A DNA stretch of 64,000 nucleotides from Ostrinia nubilalis (GCF_963855985.1 NC_087105.1:7876501-7940500); one strand, 5' to 3'. Shown: positions 46,672 to 58,574, counted from the stretch's first letter. The notes: generated from the sequence alone by a model not told the origin. Made by a program: numbers and translations.

Positions 46672-49411
46672 CTCAGTTAAATTCTTAGTTGTATTTACGA
46701 CACGTATGTTTTTGGGTATCATTTACTAATTACCCATCCAATGGCGACTGATTACCCCGCGGTTTTATAGCGTATAGATTTGCACACAAAATGGCAACAT
46801 TACGTACAAAATGGCGGCAGGGACAGGCAAGTCGTTTGAGTGAAATGCGAACTAATGAATCCAGAATTGAATGGCGTATAATACGCTGTATTTAGTATGC
46901 GGATCGCGCGCACACCTGACCATAGGGGTGGCACGTACGTAATACTCCATTATTGTTTTTATATACTAGTTATTAAGGTTCATTTGGAGATAAATTATTA
47001 TTATTACCGTCGTGAACATCTTGTTCAATTTAGTTGCGGTTGGTTATTAATAAAATAAATAGAAAAAACTTTGCGCTCAGATGGATATAGACAAAACAGC
47101 CTTTTTGCAAAAAATTTGTTTTATGAATAAGTAAGGAGGGTTAGTTTTTTATTGCAGGAACAAGACATAAAGTATACCTATAAAATTATAAATACGTTTA
47201 ATTGGTAATAGACAAGAAGAAGTTACATGTTCGGGAGATTCCACACTTTAAGAATGTTTCCTACTAAGGCATTTAAGGCCTGGGTCCCTTCGAAGTTCTA
47301 ATAAGTTACTTAAATCGTTAACACCTTGACATTTCCGCGCAAGAATCTAGCTTCAGGCGCTACTTTTTAAGCATTTTTGGCATTCTTTTGTATTTTTTGT
47401 CTGTGAATTTACGCTGTTGTTTATTAGTTCAGAAGGCTATTGGCCTTTCGCCAGTTTTGCCGCCCTATTGTTACACCATTTGGGTACTTCTTATTTGTCT
47501 CAGCCTATAAGTACAGACAGCATGTTAAGCTGAACACTGCGGGGTCTTACGCAGTCGTAATAAGTACTATTTTTCAACAAAACATAGTCTAATATTTTGT
47601 CGACCGTTCCAAGAATTTATGATTAAGTGCCACGCAACAAGTTTGTTATGGGGTTGGTGCCAAAATCAAAGATTGTGCTCAAGGGTCTGGCAATCCCTTA
47701 ATAGTCCCTTATAAGAGAGCTCTTTATTACAGTCTTAAGACACTTAGCTATGTCTTGATAGAATTGTAATAAAACAGATAAAAGTAATCGTTTAGCCCTT
47801 ACTAAATAAACCACAACAAGGGTACAGACACAGTGTCTAGAATGCTGTTTGCTCTTAGTGTCCGTGTCCTTACTTAACACGTTGATCGCCACGCGTCTCA
47901 CCGGTGAGTCTCGAACAATATTTACATTATGTATCGGCAGTCAACGACAAACATGACAATAGATACATACTATTTTTTTTACTATTATACAATATTTCCA
48001 GTCAGCATTCAAATTATGAAGTGTTTTAAGCTTTGAACGGTTCGGGACTCACTAATCCATTTCAATACCACAATGTAATCACAGAATTACAGTCCTGCGC
48101 TGAATTCGCGTGGGCTATAGCATCCCATTAGTCCGTGGGAGAGTGGGACGTATGCAGATAAATCGATTCGAAAGGGTTAATAGCGCGGAGAATTGTCTTG
48201 AGCGTTTGCGGTTTTCTGATTTGATTTGGAAAAATCTTTTGGTGTAGGTTCTATCTTGGTATAGGTTTATCACCTCATGATAAAATTTATCGATAGTTTT
48301 GAGCACTCATTCCCAAAAGCATGTCATTTTATGATGGGGAAAAAATATCCTATGTTCTTCTTGGGACTTAAACTATTTGTTTAACAAATTTCATCAAAAT
48401 TGGTTCAGTGGTTTAGGTGTGAAAGCATAACAGACAGAGTTACTTTCGCATTATTTTATAATATTGGATTATTATGATTCAGTGATTATTGAAATAATTA
48501 TTTGAGATATTGTTTTATTTCGCACACTAATCAAAAACCAATCATTGAGCATGCTTCACTTGAATATTCAAAAGTAAAATAAATACGCACTATTTTGAAA
48601 TAATTCCAACATTGTTTATTTCGTTTGGCTATTTCTGTGTTTATTATCGGAGGAACTAACACAACAAACGCGCGAAAATAAGCATGGAATACCCTGGAAT
48701 TGCGTTAATTTTTTTATAGGAAAATGTTTTGTATTGTTAGGATTAATTTTTTAGATCGGTCTTTTAGAACAGGAAAATTATAAATTACCTGGATTTATTG
48801 AAAGAATTCGTCAATTTGTCTTACTTTAGGTAGATCTACTGGCGACTGTAAGTATGTTGTAGAAACTCATCTATTTTATACTCTCAAAAGATTTGTTTGT
48901 CCAAGTTATCTTCAATACCAAATCTCATCAATAAAGTTTCAGCAGTTTAACCATGAAAATTAAACAAAAAGGCAAACTTACTTTTCTGTAAATAATAGTG
49001 AAACCTTCCTCCACAGGACAAGCAATGTCCAGTGTGGGTGGAGTGGAGGTCAGTCTTTTTTTCTTGTATTAGTTAATCTGGCAATAAATGTTTTCTTTCT
49101 TTCTTTTTATGTAAAGATGATTTTCTTTTCGAAATTAATGTTTTGTGGTAGCCCTGGCTAACAGAACGGTAATCAGGCTTCAGTGGCATTATTTTGACAT
49201 TACACCAGACAATATGGTGATTTAAGGTAAATACGTGGTGCTTCAGTTAATGTATTGAGGTTATGGGCGGTGATTCGTCATTCTAACTGATTTTATCATT
49301 GCCCACCACCATTAAAGCTATGTTATGTATAACGAGTTTTGTAGTAAGGCTCATAGGGAATTAGGGATCAATAAATCAAGCGCACGATAGCTAGTCGACT
49401 TAGACAAGGTG
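46672..49411. other. Intergenic with two decayed repeat tails
   Basis: 48340-48470 ('tttcatcaaaattggttcag', 'gcataacagacagagttac', 'tttataatattgg') and weakly 48880-48965 are Helitron-like repeat remnants similar to 62103-62332. The rest holds nothing that I can name. Confidence 0.45.
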
Positions 49412-49582
49412 AGAGCCAAAGCACACGATGTGTTGCGGCGGCGGTACGACGCCGGAGCGGTGTCGCTGCGTCGTCTTACATAGAAATATCTGTGTGTGGC
49501 GGGTACACGAGTGGCACTGCGTCGTGCCATACGACGAAATCTTTGCGGTGCGATGCCGCAACGCTTCGTGTGCTTTGGCTCT
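49412..49582. mobile_element. GC-rich MITE (family I)
   Basis: agagccaaagcacacgatg at the left is mirrored at the right (cttcgtgtgctttggctct), with ttgcggc / gccgcaa inside. It is 171 bp, clearly GC-richer than its surroundings. The overlapping frames on both strands are by-products of the inverted structure. Confidence 0.8.
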
Positions 49583-49585
49583 AAA

Positions 49586-49710
49586 AGCATCCTGCCCTGG
49601 TGACTACCGTATTGGACTGCAACGCCTAAATTGCGGGTTCGAGTCTTGATGGGGGTAAATGAGCATTGACTCTTATGTCCGAAGGGTCAAGGATGACACG
49701 TAAAATCAGA
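49586..49710 (+). mobile_element. tRNA-derived SINE (family S4)
   Basis: 'ccctggtgactaccgtattg' looks like a decayed A-box region and 'ttgcgggttcgagtcttg' a B box, followed by 'gtcaaggatgac'. It abuts the MITE end at 49582 and may have inserted next to it. It is too degenerate for a functional tRNA. Confidence 0.5.
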
Positions 49711-50564
49711 ACCAGAATCAGTAGTACTTTAGTAGATAGTTTTATTTAGTTTTTATGAAAATTCTCGTAGTGTTTTGGGTGTAAAATATAACAGAGATAG
49801 AGTTAATTACATATTTATAGTACGAGTATTTAATGATAAGTTTCTTAGGCTATGAAATATAAGTAGTAATGCTTTTTATATGACTTACCTATAAAATATT
49901 TTTCATATTCTGATTCTTATGTCACGAGATTAAGTTACGTGCGTACTTACTGCTACTTCATCCTAACCGTTTAAGTCAACTGGTTTTCACAGCTTGTAGC
50001 TTTAGCTTTTAAGCGGCTCAGAATTAATTATTTGATAGTAAAATTACGTCATTGGATTCCAAACCTAATCATATTCCATTTGCGACCTTAAACTCGAAAT
50101 GGCGTAACGCTTATTTTTCAAGCAACTCCAGACTCCTGTCAGACAAATTTTGAAGCGTTTGCTTATGCATGAAAAACTCCAGCTACGAATATAAAGGTCC
50201 ACTTGTCGTATGCGTGAAGCGTGCCGACGTGGCATTAAATGACCCACATAATATGTCTTGAATATTCAGGGCTGAAAAGCCCCCACGCGTTTATGACGGC
50301 GCAATGGGAATTGATACAGAAGGCTTAGAGCAGAAGGCTGAATTTTTTTTTGTTTTTTTTATCTTTAGGGTTGTATAACTGTCATTCTCTAGATTGCAAT
50401 GATTATAGACTTGAAGACTTTCCACTATCTATAGGCTAAAATTTGATATCTAAAGGGGCGAATATTGACTGTTATTCAAATTATTTATTAGTATATCTGT
50501 CATTTTCAGGGCACTTAAATACGTAGGTACACGACCCAATGTAACTTGCTCTACCATTCATCAT
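49711..50564. other. Intergenic, no feature recognised
   Basis: No frame or shared repeat noted. Confidence 0.45.
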
Positions 50565-50645
50565 TTCCGCCATAGGACGTTCACTGCTGAACATAGGCCT
50601 CCCCAATGATTTCCATGTTGACCGGTTGGTAGCGGCTCTACCATT
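50565..50645 (-). mobile_element. RTE-like 3' end, antisense
   Basis: On the - strand it reads 'ggaaatcattggggaggcct' then 'atgttcagcagtgaacgtcc', a variant of the RTE tail motif seen at 44168 and elsewhere. This is a different subfamily from the sense copies. The target duplication was not resolved. Confidence 0.65.
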
Positions 50646-51250
50646 ACCTACTTCAGGACAACATATCGGTGGGTGCTGAGAAGTGGCGAAAGAAACTCAG
50701 TCACTTACAAAATGTGGAGAGGTTTTATTCGAGATATTGGTTGGCTATGATGATTTGTTTTTTCTCTTATGTAGCATATAATACTGTGTTAATATCATTC
50801 TGTAATAGAGGACACACACAAGAATCCTCTTACGAATTGAACGTACTAACTTATTTTAATAAAGAGAGTCCCCACTGTATTTGTCTACGTTATAATATGG
50901 CTACGATTCAAATGATAAACACCTTTATATTCACATGCATATAGAATTATTTACAAATGTTTTTCACATGTGAATAATTTACATTTGATATTTTACTTTT
51001 GACTCTAAGCTTAAAGTTTAAAATAAATTTACCTATTGGGGAGATATTTTTTACCATACCTAGAGCTACAGTTCTGCTTATATTCACTATACTCTGAACT
51101 TTTTTTCTTCCAGCCCTGAAAAATACTTGAATCGGCTACAACGACGATGACCCTAGACGTATTTTTTTTTAAATCTGTATTTATTTAGGGACTTTTGTTC
51201 GAAAACATGTCAGTCCCATCGAGACGTTAATTTTACAAATTAGACTACTA
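50646..51250. other. Intergenic, no feature recognised
   Basis: The 91-codon frame at 50669-50944 has no recognisable motif and I do not call it. Confidence 0.4.
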
Positions 51251-51368
51251 AGGCTGAGTTGCACCCTTATTATAACTGTAACAATGACAATAACCGGTGC
51301 CTTCTGTATGGAGTTTTACAGATTTTTGACGTTTGTCAAAGTTAAAGTAAGATGGTGCAACCCAGCCT
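51251..51368. mobile_element. MITE family C, copy 2
   Basis: aggctgagttgcaccctta at the left is mirrored at the right by aagatggtgcaacccagcct. It has the same interior words as 7688-7812 ('acagatttttgacgtttgtc'). Confidence 0.8.
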
Positions 51369-51589
51369 AAGAATAAAACCCAATAACAGTGACTCGATTA
51401 TTATTGTATCGTATCGTAGAATTATCGGCGTACCTAATCTAAAGTGAAAATGTTCATACCGTAAGTCAACATCAACAACCCCTTGTAAAACGCTGTTATG
51501 TCTTGGAAATAAATTTATTCCCCTACAAACTTCCCGGTATTCTCAATTACTACTCGGTTTACATGGATGATATCTAGTTTCTAAGGCTT

Positions 51590-51653
51590 TGTCACACAGC
51601 TATATCGCACTACTTTGGTGGATATCAAAGTAGTGCGATATAGCTGTGTGACA
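51590..51653. repeat. Perfect 28-bp inverted repeat with 8-base loop
   Basis: The left arm 51590-51617 (tgtcacacagctatat...) and right arm 51626-51653 are exact reverse complements around the loop gtggatat. The stem is stable and pre-miRNA sized, but perfect pairing and the tiny size point more to a minimal foldback element or template-switch product than to a microRNA. Confidence 0.9.
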
Positions 51654-51809
51654 CGAGAATAAATATCGAAATGGTAGAACGCTTTTGTGTAATGCTGAGT
51701 AGTGTGAGGATAAATATTTTAAAAGTATATTTTATAATTTATTTTACTTTATTATGCAAAATACTTGTTAGGCCTTTTTCCAGAAAATTGGGAGAAGTAA
51801 GGAATATGC

Positions 51810-51911
51810 GCAAAAAGAACCTGGATGCAGGCAGCGCAGGACCGGTCGTTATGGAAAGCTTTGGGGGAGGCCTTTGTCCAGCATTGATCGTCATTTGGCT
51901 GAAACGAACGA
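51810..51911 (+). mobile_element. RTE 3' end, 102 bp
   Basis: It contains 'ctggatgcaggcagcgcagg', 'gctttgggggaggcctttg' and 'ggctgaaacgaacga'. A 7-bp duplication aatatgc is possible (51803-51809 and 51912-51918). Overlapping frames on both strands are incidental. Confidence 0.75.
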
Positions 51912-52057
51912 AATATGCAGTCATCTACGACAAAATAACTAATTTATTCTCATTTCGATTTTAGCATTGCTTCACTTCACCTGATTGTTCGAAAGAATTA
52001 ATATGATTTCGAAAATTAAGATATGTGTGACAGACTTTATAGCCTCAGTTGCCTTTT

Positions 52058-52313
52058 GATGATCAGGCCGAAGATGGAAGCGAGCTTCACCCGGAATCCT
52101 TAACCACGGAGGAACTGGCTATGCTGTTAACATTGTTGTTAAGGCAACAGACTTAGGTAAGATGGTGGTAGCTAGCCAGGCGGACTTAGAACAAGCCCTA
52201 CCACCAACCAAACCTAACAGAAAAATCTGCCCCCACTCTGAATCGAACCCGGGACCTCTGCGTCTGAAGCAGGTGGTCGTACCACTAGACCACAGAGGCG
52301 GTTACTAGACCAC
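52058..52313 (-). mobile_element. tRNA-derived SINE (family S1), best copy
   Basis: Read on the - strand, the head contains 'tgtggtctagtggtacg' (A-box-like) and 'cccgggttcgattcagag' (B box). It is followed by 'ggtttggttggtggtaggg', 'ctggctagctacc' and the body phrase 'cgcttccatcttcggcctg'. The head end shows a 19- or 20-base short duplication (actagaccacagaggcgg twice, near 52286 and 52305). Internal RNA polymerase III promoter boxes explain its spread. Confidence 0.7.
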
Positions 52314-52593
52314 AGAGGCGGTTTATTATATTATTTATGTTTATATGTGGTTTATTACTAGTATCTCGCTTAGCTATACAGCACAGTTGTAGAGGAAGAT
52401 CAGGCTTAGCGGACCTCACAGCTGCCCTTTGTCTTTGACGAGCCACTCGAACTCAAGCTTGCTGTCACGAAACAACCTGTTACATTAACTTGTTACGTCA
52501 AATAGTTTGCGGATTTCCCATGGCACTCGAACACGGACTTCGGGTATTGCAATCAGATATCTGTGATCAATATGTTGTAAAGTATGTTATGTA

Positions 52594-52708
52594 CAGTCAG
52601 CGTCAAATAAGTACATAGTTCGATACACCCAAAGTGGCCAAAAAGTTGACAACGCAATCTTGCGAAATTTTTTCTTCTTTGGGTGTCATGAACTATTTGA
52701 CGCTGACT
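52594..52708. mobile_element. Tc1/mariner-like MITE (family G), uninterrupted copy
   Basis: The left cagtcagcgtcaaata is mirrored at the right by tatttgacgctgact. Inner parts cacccaaag / ctttgggtg also mirror. TA lies on the left. The right TA is present only in a slightly altered form. It serves as the empty relative for 43884-44357. Confidence 0.75.
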
Positions 52709-53303
52709 ACTGCTGACACAATTTTTGCAATATTGGACTTGATACCAATGTGCATAGCTTTAACAACATCTGTTCTTTGAAATAAAAAGATGACAATTAT
52801 ACGACAATGGATAAGAAATAGAACAACGGCATTACTCTCAATTAATAAACTGCTTTTGGTCATAAGATCGAAGTCTATTCTAAGTTTCTTTGCAACGTAT
52901 TACACTGATTTTATTATTTTTGTTTCTGATATTGCAGTCATAAAAAATTGTACGATTATTGTTTTTATTCTTTATTCTAGAACTTTAATTCTATTACCTA
53001 CCAATCGTACTTTAATTTTCAAGCAATTTTTAAAATCAAACGCTAATGAAAGTATTTACAAACCTAAAAACGATCAAAAGATGCCTTACTAATTAACTTG
53101 GGATCATAATATTATCTATTTCATTCCGAAGGTTGAAGAAAAAGGGAAAGGTTAATAAATAAATATTAAAAGGATCTCAAAGAATTTCCACTTTGCTTGC
53201 TACCTTGGATCTTTTAGGTTTTATAATAATATTCTTAAAAGAGATTTTTAGCATTGATACATTTTGATACTGGTATGTACCTATACATATAGGTAAGGTG
53301 TAG
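52709..53303. other. Intergenic, no gene recognised
   Basis: The 100-codon frame at 52790-53092 is AT-rich with hydrophobic runs but no recognised domain. I do not call it. Confidence 0.4.
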
Positions 53304-53430
53304 GTGGACAGACGGTCTCGTGAAGATCGCGGGAGGTGCTAGGATACGGGTGGCGCAGGACCGGTCTTTGTAGAAATCCTTGGGAGAGGCCTTTGTCTAG
53401 CAGTGGACGTCATTTGGTTGAAACGACGAT
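53304..53430 (+). mobile_element. RTE 3' end
   Basis: 'aagatcgcgggaggtgct', 'ggtggcgcaggaccggtctt' and 'cagtggacgtcatttggttg' are the shared RTE 3' blocks. The flanks (tgtacctatac / tgtatacctatac) may be a diverged target duplication. Confidence 0.75.
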
Positions 53431-53527
53431 GTATACCTATACTATGTAACGTCAAATCAACTATGTGTGTTACCTTTCACGTTTAAACTACTATGTGAAC
53501 AATACAGCGACGGGAAACTATGTAGAG

Positions 53528-53918
53528 GACCGAGTACTGTTGTGTTGTGAAAGAGGAGAGTTTTTTTTTTTATGCATAACAAGGCAGGTATTTGACCACA
53601 ATCGCACCTGATGTTAAGTGGGATGCAGTCTAGGATGGTACATATCTGCCCTGTAAGTGCTTATTCACTCTCGCCTTGAAGAGGCCCGGATTATAGTTTT
53701 CGGGAAAGACAGCAGCAGGCAACGAATTCCGGTCCCTAGCTGTTCGCATTATAAAAGACACAAGAGTTGTGACATTGTCGATTTTTGGAAACCTATTACA
53801 CATCAGCGACCTCGCAACAGCTATTTGTTAGCTTGAGACTTGAACTAAAAAACGCCCACTATTACAAGCTAGCTAGGAGTTAATAAGTTCCAACAAGGTC
53901 ACAACTCTCCTCGGTCAC
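53528..53918. mobile_element. MITE family D, copy 2, with LINE insert
   Basis: The part 53768-53918 aligns in reverse complement with 29614-29800 (core 'ttgaactaaaaaacgcccac'). Ends around gaccgag (53528) and tcggtc (53911) are mirrors. A LINE fragment at 53559-53765 separates the left end from the body. Confidence 0.7.
53559..53765 (-). pseudogene. 5'-truncated non-LTR retrotransposon with ORF tail and poly(A)
   Basis: On the - strand the frame reads RTARDRNSLPAAVFPENYNP, then GLFKARVNKHLQG and a stop. This is the C-terminal tail that follows the reverse transcriptase in Jockey/CR1-like elements. A 3' region with an A-run (T-run at 53550-53560 on +) follows. No catalytic core remains. The fragment sits inside MITE D copy 2. 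Confidence 0.8.
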
Positions 53919-54279
53919 CCCTACTTATAGTGCGTTTGGAAAAAAGTCTAGGCGGTGATTGTCTATACGTCCGTTAATAAAGCACATATTGAAATCCACA
54001 CCCTATACAGATATCTTGCAAACCTTGTCAAAGCCTGTCAACCCTTGTTATTTCACCGTCTAATATTAAATCTTTTCATATTATCGCGATATCTTTTGCG
54101 ACACAATATTAAGATAAGTGTCCGCTCGGCTGATGCTTGTTTTATTTTTCCATTGTCACTGTCAAAGCTGGGAGTAGGTAATAGCTGTCTTGAAATGTCA
54201 TATGCCTAGTTTAGAAAAGGGTTGTAAGTTGAGAACTTACAATCTCTCGTTCTCACTACAGATTCTTGAGAAAAATTAC
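53919..54279. other. Intergenic, no feature recognised
   Basis: No recognised frame or repeat, apart from the local palindrome gtaagttgagaacttac near 54226. Confidence 0.4.
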
Positions 54280-54581
54280 GGGTTAGTAGTAGTTTCGCAC
54301 GATTTTCCTTCGCACGAATGTGCGAAACGTCCCCTTTCAATATTTTTTTTTAGTAGGCGTCTCGCCCGAATGTATCAAAAGTATTAAACACGGGTGCGAA
54401 TCGACCCCTTTGAGAACTGGTAATCGCATACTACTAGTTCAAAAAAGAGTCGATTCGCACGCAATTTTAATACTTTTAATACATCCAGGCGAAACGCCTA
54501 CTAAAAATAAATATTATTGAAAGGGGACGTTTCGCACATTCGTGCGAAGAAAAATCGTGCGAAACTACTAGATACTAACCC
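54280..54581. mobile_element. 302-bp foldback element
   Basis: The outer gggttagta pairs with tactaaccc. The inner tagtagtttcgcacgat and ttcgcacgaatgtgcgaaac pair with their mirrors up to the centre near 54430. Almost the entire element is two arms with little loop. Each arm also contains a smaller palindrome (ttcgcac...gtgcgaa). It is non-coding and the frames here are artefacts of the arms. Confidence 0.9.
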
Positions 54582-55262
54582 AAAATTACATGTTTCAGCT
54601 GATCACAAAAATGAGCCGTAGAAAAAAATGCGCGAAATTGTAAATTCATAATCTTTCAAAGGGGAGTTAAAATTCATATTAATTTATGTCTTTGGTACGA
54701 AATAAAGAATGTGCTACGGTCTAATTAATACCTGGTGGACATTAAAAAAAAAACACATTTGTTATGAAAATGATCATGGGAAATAATACTGGCGCCAAAC
54801 CTATGGTGCGAACTAATGTGATTTACCCCAAGACCATAATCTAGACTCATACCTTCGAGAAGTCGTAACACACAAACCGCATTTGCGCCGGGATATTTTT
54901 TAAAATGGAACAGGAATAATACGGGACGAGAGCGAATAAATCCACAGTCCGGGTCATATTCATATCTTCGACAAAAACAAATATTCGACCTTTTCGTTTT
55001 GCAGTTCAATACCGCTGTCTTTTTCTAGAGCTTGTTGCAATCGCAGCGAATCTTTTTCATACGTTTCACATTGCTTCTGAAACTGGATTGCTGTTATGAC
55101 CATTGGAACAAAAAACTGGGTCTACTGGCGCGAGTCGGGCTCGCGTTCTGAAGGTTTTGTATCTTCATTCTATTCTGTACATGTTTTTCCTTAACTTTTA
55201 CTCGACATTACAAGAAAACATCGTATTCACTTTCTAAGTCTTTTGGTCATATTATCAACTAC
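54582..55262. other. Intergenic with one short repeat tag
   Basis: At 55128-55150 'ggcgcgagtcgggctcgcg' resembles the opening of the element at 59337. The 94-codon minus frame at 54725-55009 is unrecognised. Confidence 0.4.
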
Positions 55263-55760
55263 CTAGCGGCCGCCTGCGACTTCGTACGCGTGGATCCAGT
55301 TTTACCCCCTTCATCTATCTTACGCGGCTTTTTTCATACAAATGTTTTTTCCCGCTAAATCCCGTTCCCGTGGGAATTTTGCAATATCCTGTTGTAACTA
55401 AGCTTTACGTTTACTAAGGTACTTGCATGCCAAATTTCAAGCGTCTAACTTAAGCGGTTTAGATTTTTCATACAAAAGAATTTTCCCGCTAATTCCCGAT
55501 CCCGTGGGAACTTCGGAAATTCCTTGTTGTAACTAAGCTTTAAGTTTACTAAAGTACCTACATGCCAAATTTCAAGTGTCTAACTTAAGCGGTTTAGATT
55601 TATCATACAAAAGGATTTTTCCGCTAATTCCCGTTCCCGTGGGAATTCCTAAGTATACTATAACCTGTCCAGGAGTATGAAAAATAATTGTACCAAGTTT
55701 CGTTAAAATGCGTCGAGTAGTTTTTGTTTCTATAAGGAACATACTGATTGCATTTTTGGC
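55263..55760 (-). mobile_element. Helitron-like repeat with three ~135-bp internal units
   Basis: It starts CTAGcggccgcctgcgactt, a reversed hairpin-CTAG end like 31618. Then three units follow, each containing ttcatacaaa (55335, 55469, 55604), cccgctaa, cccgtgggaa and catgccaaatttcaag (55426, 55561), with a period of 134-135. It closes near 'aatgcgtcgagtagttttt'. No protein. Confidence 0.7.
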
Positions 55761-57500
55761 ACCAGTATCGATCACTAATCACCCCCTGATAGTTATTTTG
55801 AAAATATATTTCATGTACAGAATTGACCTCTCTACAGATTTATTATAAGTATAGAAGATAAATTTACGAGTAATAAAGTTTCATCTAAAAACAAAATCAG
55901 TAATTTGAACCAGCGTTCCTCGGATCTGAGTCCGACAGTCTATTCATTGGGCTATTGCCGCCTCAATTATTAAATTAAATTACCTATAAATCAATAATTT
56001 TATTTTAATTTTACCTACACTAGATCTTTCTTCTTACCAAATATCATTCTAGATGAACATTGAACAGGTTACGATACCCTTGTATTTCCTTAGAAAAAAA
56101 ATAAAGACACACTCCTATATACCCTTTGAAATGGTTTGAATGGGGAAAGGAGTGCAGACGATGTTAGAAGAAGTTGCTCGAGATTTGATGAAAGATATAT
56201 TGGTTCATGAAACGTTTATCTTCAAAGCTCTTCCATTTTAATACCACAGCAAAGATGTAGGTAGATAAAAGTAATTGAAAAAATATTGTCAGTAAACAAA
56301 CCATCAACAGGTGAAGGGCTGTCACACATTCAAAATATCAGTCATTCTAAGCTTAATTTATTTATCAGTAAAGAAAAGGCACCTTGATATCTAAGATGGC
56401 GAACGGTGATTGTGACTGTCATTTATCGCATTATCAAAGTATGGAAAAGAATGTAAGTATATAAGAAGAAGATAATATGAGTAAACTGAGATATAATGAC
56501 ATGCAATAGATTATTTTTAACGATCGGCGTTTACAGACAATTATTAGTTACAATGTAAGTAGATCATTGATGGTAATCGACTTTCAGCAGACAATAAAAA
56601 TAATAACGAATTCTTGATGAAAATATTTTAAAACAATTAATCGTGCGATAATTATGTCATTATTAATATTGAAGTTATTCATCGCTGATGGCCAGGAGTA
56701 GGTCTAGACCACTGAGGCGGAACAGAATGTATCGGCACTTAGAGTGAGACAACCCTATAGCATCTCCATCGAACTTTTGATTGGGGCCACTTTTAAGTAG
56801 AATTTGTATTCAAAGTTTACGCCCACTTCATTGAAGTGTAAATTGAAGGCCAAGTTGTGAAACTCATTTGGCGCGCAAAAAGTTGGCAATATGCGGGCTT
56901 GTTATTCAGCTTTGGTCCGTGATGGTTACATTATTTTCTTTGGGATGCTTTAAAATGACTTCTTGTTTTATAAAAGTCCAATTCCGGCTTCGGAAGTTGC
57001 AAATTTATTCCTACACTGTTTTCCCTTACGATGTTTTCAGTCTCATAATGTTATCCGCTTCTAAACAACGCAAATCTGGTGTTTCCTTTTGCCAAATAAA
57101 ATAGTCTAACAAAATAACTTCCATTAAGTAAGTTAATTAACAAGTAAAACCACTTCTAGAAAATAACGTATTTCTACAGAACTGCCAACAGAACATTGTT
57201 CAATTCAAGAAACTAAAAAGTAAAATGAATAAAACGAAGAATTCTCGAATAAAGGAAACGTTTGCGTGAGCTCTATATTTTTTAAATCCACCCGTCAATT
57301 AAGTACGAGTAATTAAAAAAACAACAAAGGAGCAAAAACATTCTTGGAGTTGATGTTGTTCTGGGTAATTTTTTGAAAACAATATTTCCCTACAGGTGGC
57401 GAACTAATTGCCCCGTGTCCACGAAAGAGATTGTTCAGAAAAGTGCAATGGGAGCAGTAATTAGACGTGCACTTTGCATTAAATGCATTTGCTGTGGCCT
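55761..57500. other. Intergenic with one SINE remnant
   Basis: 55905-55970 (accagcgttcctcggatctg, then tcattgggctattg) is a decayed S2-type SINE head. No gene was recognised. Confidence 0.4.
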
Positions 57501-57705
57501 ATTTAATAATGACAGATGACAATCTGACAATTAGTGGACAAAGTGACAGAAGTGACCAAACATAACTAAACGACTCTCTTCGCGCTGCCTTGCAAAGCTT
57601 CTTTAATAATGACAGATGACAATCTGGCAATTAGTAGACCAAGTGACAGAAGTGACTTAACTTAACAAAACGACTCTTGCGCTGCCTTGCAAAGCCTCTT
57701 TATGA
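57501..57705. repeat. Two tandem copies of a 100-bp unit
   Basis: 'ttaataatgacagatgacaa' begins units near 57502 and 57602. Both run through 'gtgacagaagtgac' and 'gcgctgccttgcaaagc' with few differences. Confidence 0.85.
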
Positions 57706-58390
57706 GAAGCGCTATGTAGATCACAGAAAGAAAATTTTTAGTTGTAAAAATTGTTGGGTAAAAGGTGACTAAGTTTCTTCCGCCACTTCATCACAGCTAT
57801 ATTTGGGACGTGTAAAAGCGCTATTTAAAGCCTTCTAGCAAAAACAAAAGTTAGTTGTTGAAGTTTGAAACCCGATTACGAGTATAAATTGTTATTTATG
57901 TTTAATAATGTAACGCCCACCATAACTTCTTAGTGGCGTAGTAGATTCAATTAACTTAAGACACTGGATGTCTAGAATCCTCGACACAAACAATAGAACG
58001 AAATCGTATTAAAAAACTTTTATCCCTGGTTGTATGATATCTTGATTAAAAATTAACGAATTTTTACTTGTAGTCTAACTAAAGCTCGTTCTTTTTGTGT
58101 TCTCTTTTTCGGGAACATTTTTCTGTACGGCTGCAGAAATTTTTTTTTATGTATTTTTGTTTCCATTTCATTTTGCCTACCTGCTGTAAATACTTAGTCT
58201 TTATTCCATTCCAAAAGATGAGTTTCGCATATTTCAAAATATGTATTTCTATTTCCTGGCAATGTTAGCTGCAACCAGCCCGCGGACAAAGCAAATTATG
58301 CATGGTTCGGTGCCTACAGTAATAGCACATAAATGCTATCTCCGACTTCGGAATATGTCACCAGATAATGTTGACCTTACTCGCACGAAG
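57706..58390. other. Intergenic, no feature recognised
   Basis: No recognised gene or repeat. Confidence 0.45.
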
Positions 58391-58574
58391 TACAGTCAGC
58401 CTCAATAAAATATCCATATTTTGACCGTTTGTGAATCTTATTAAAGCGGTAGGAATTTTGGAGATTTCAAAAAGAAATTATTGCTTGATATTCTTGAAAA
58501 TTGTTGGACTTAGTGCTGCAGATTGACCATAAAATGTCAAATAGTACCGATGAATTTTGACGAGCCAATGACTG
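58391..58574. mobile_element. Possible diverged family G MITE
   Basis: TAcagtcagcctcaat at the left and tgactgTA at the right suggest the same CAGTCA end and TA target as 40227 and 52594. Only about eight terminal bases mirror well, so the call is weak. Confidence 0.35.

Noticed and set aside
49351..49649. Frames of 73-79 codons, Arg/Cys-rich
   Set aside because: They coincide with a GC-rich MITE with mirrored ends. The composition explains the openness.
51590..51653. MicroRNA precursor
   Set aside because: Perfect pairing with a short loop and no flanking stem imperfections is unlike typical animal pre-miRNAs. It is reported as an inverted repeat only.
52200..52313. Functional tRNA gene on the - strand
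   Set aside because: The tRNA-like part continues into a body shared with other copies at 3640 and 12083, so it is a tRNA-derived SINE.
54190..54520. Frames of 65-66 codons on the + strand
   Set aside because: They lie in the arms of a foldback element and mirror one another.
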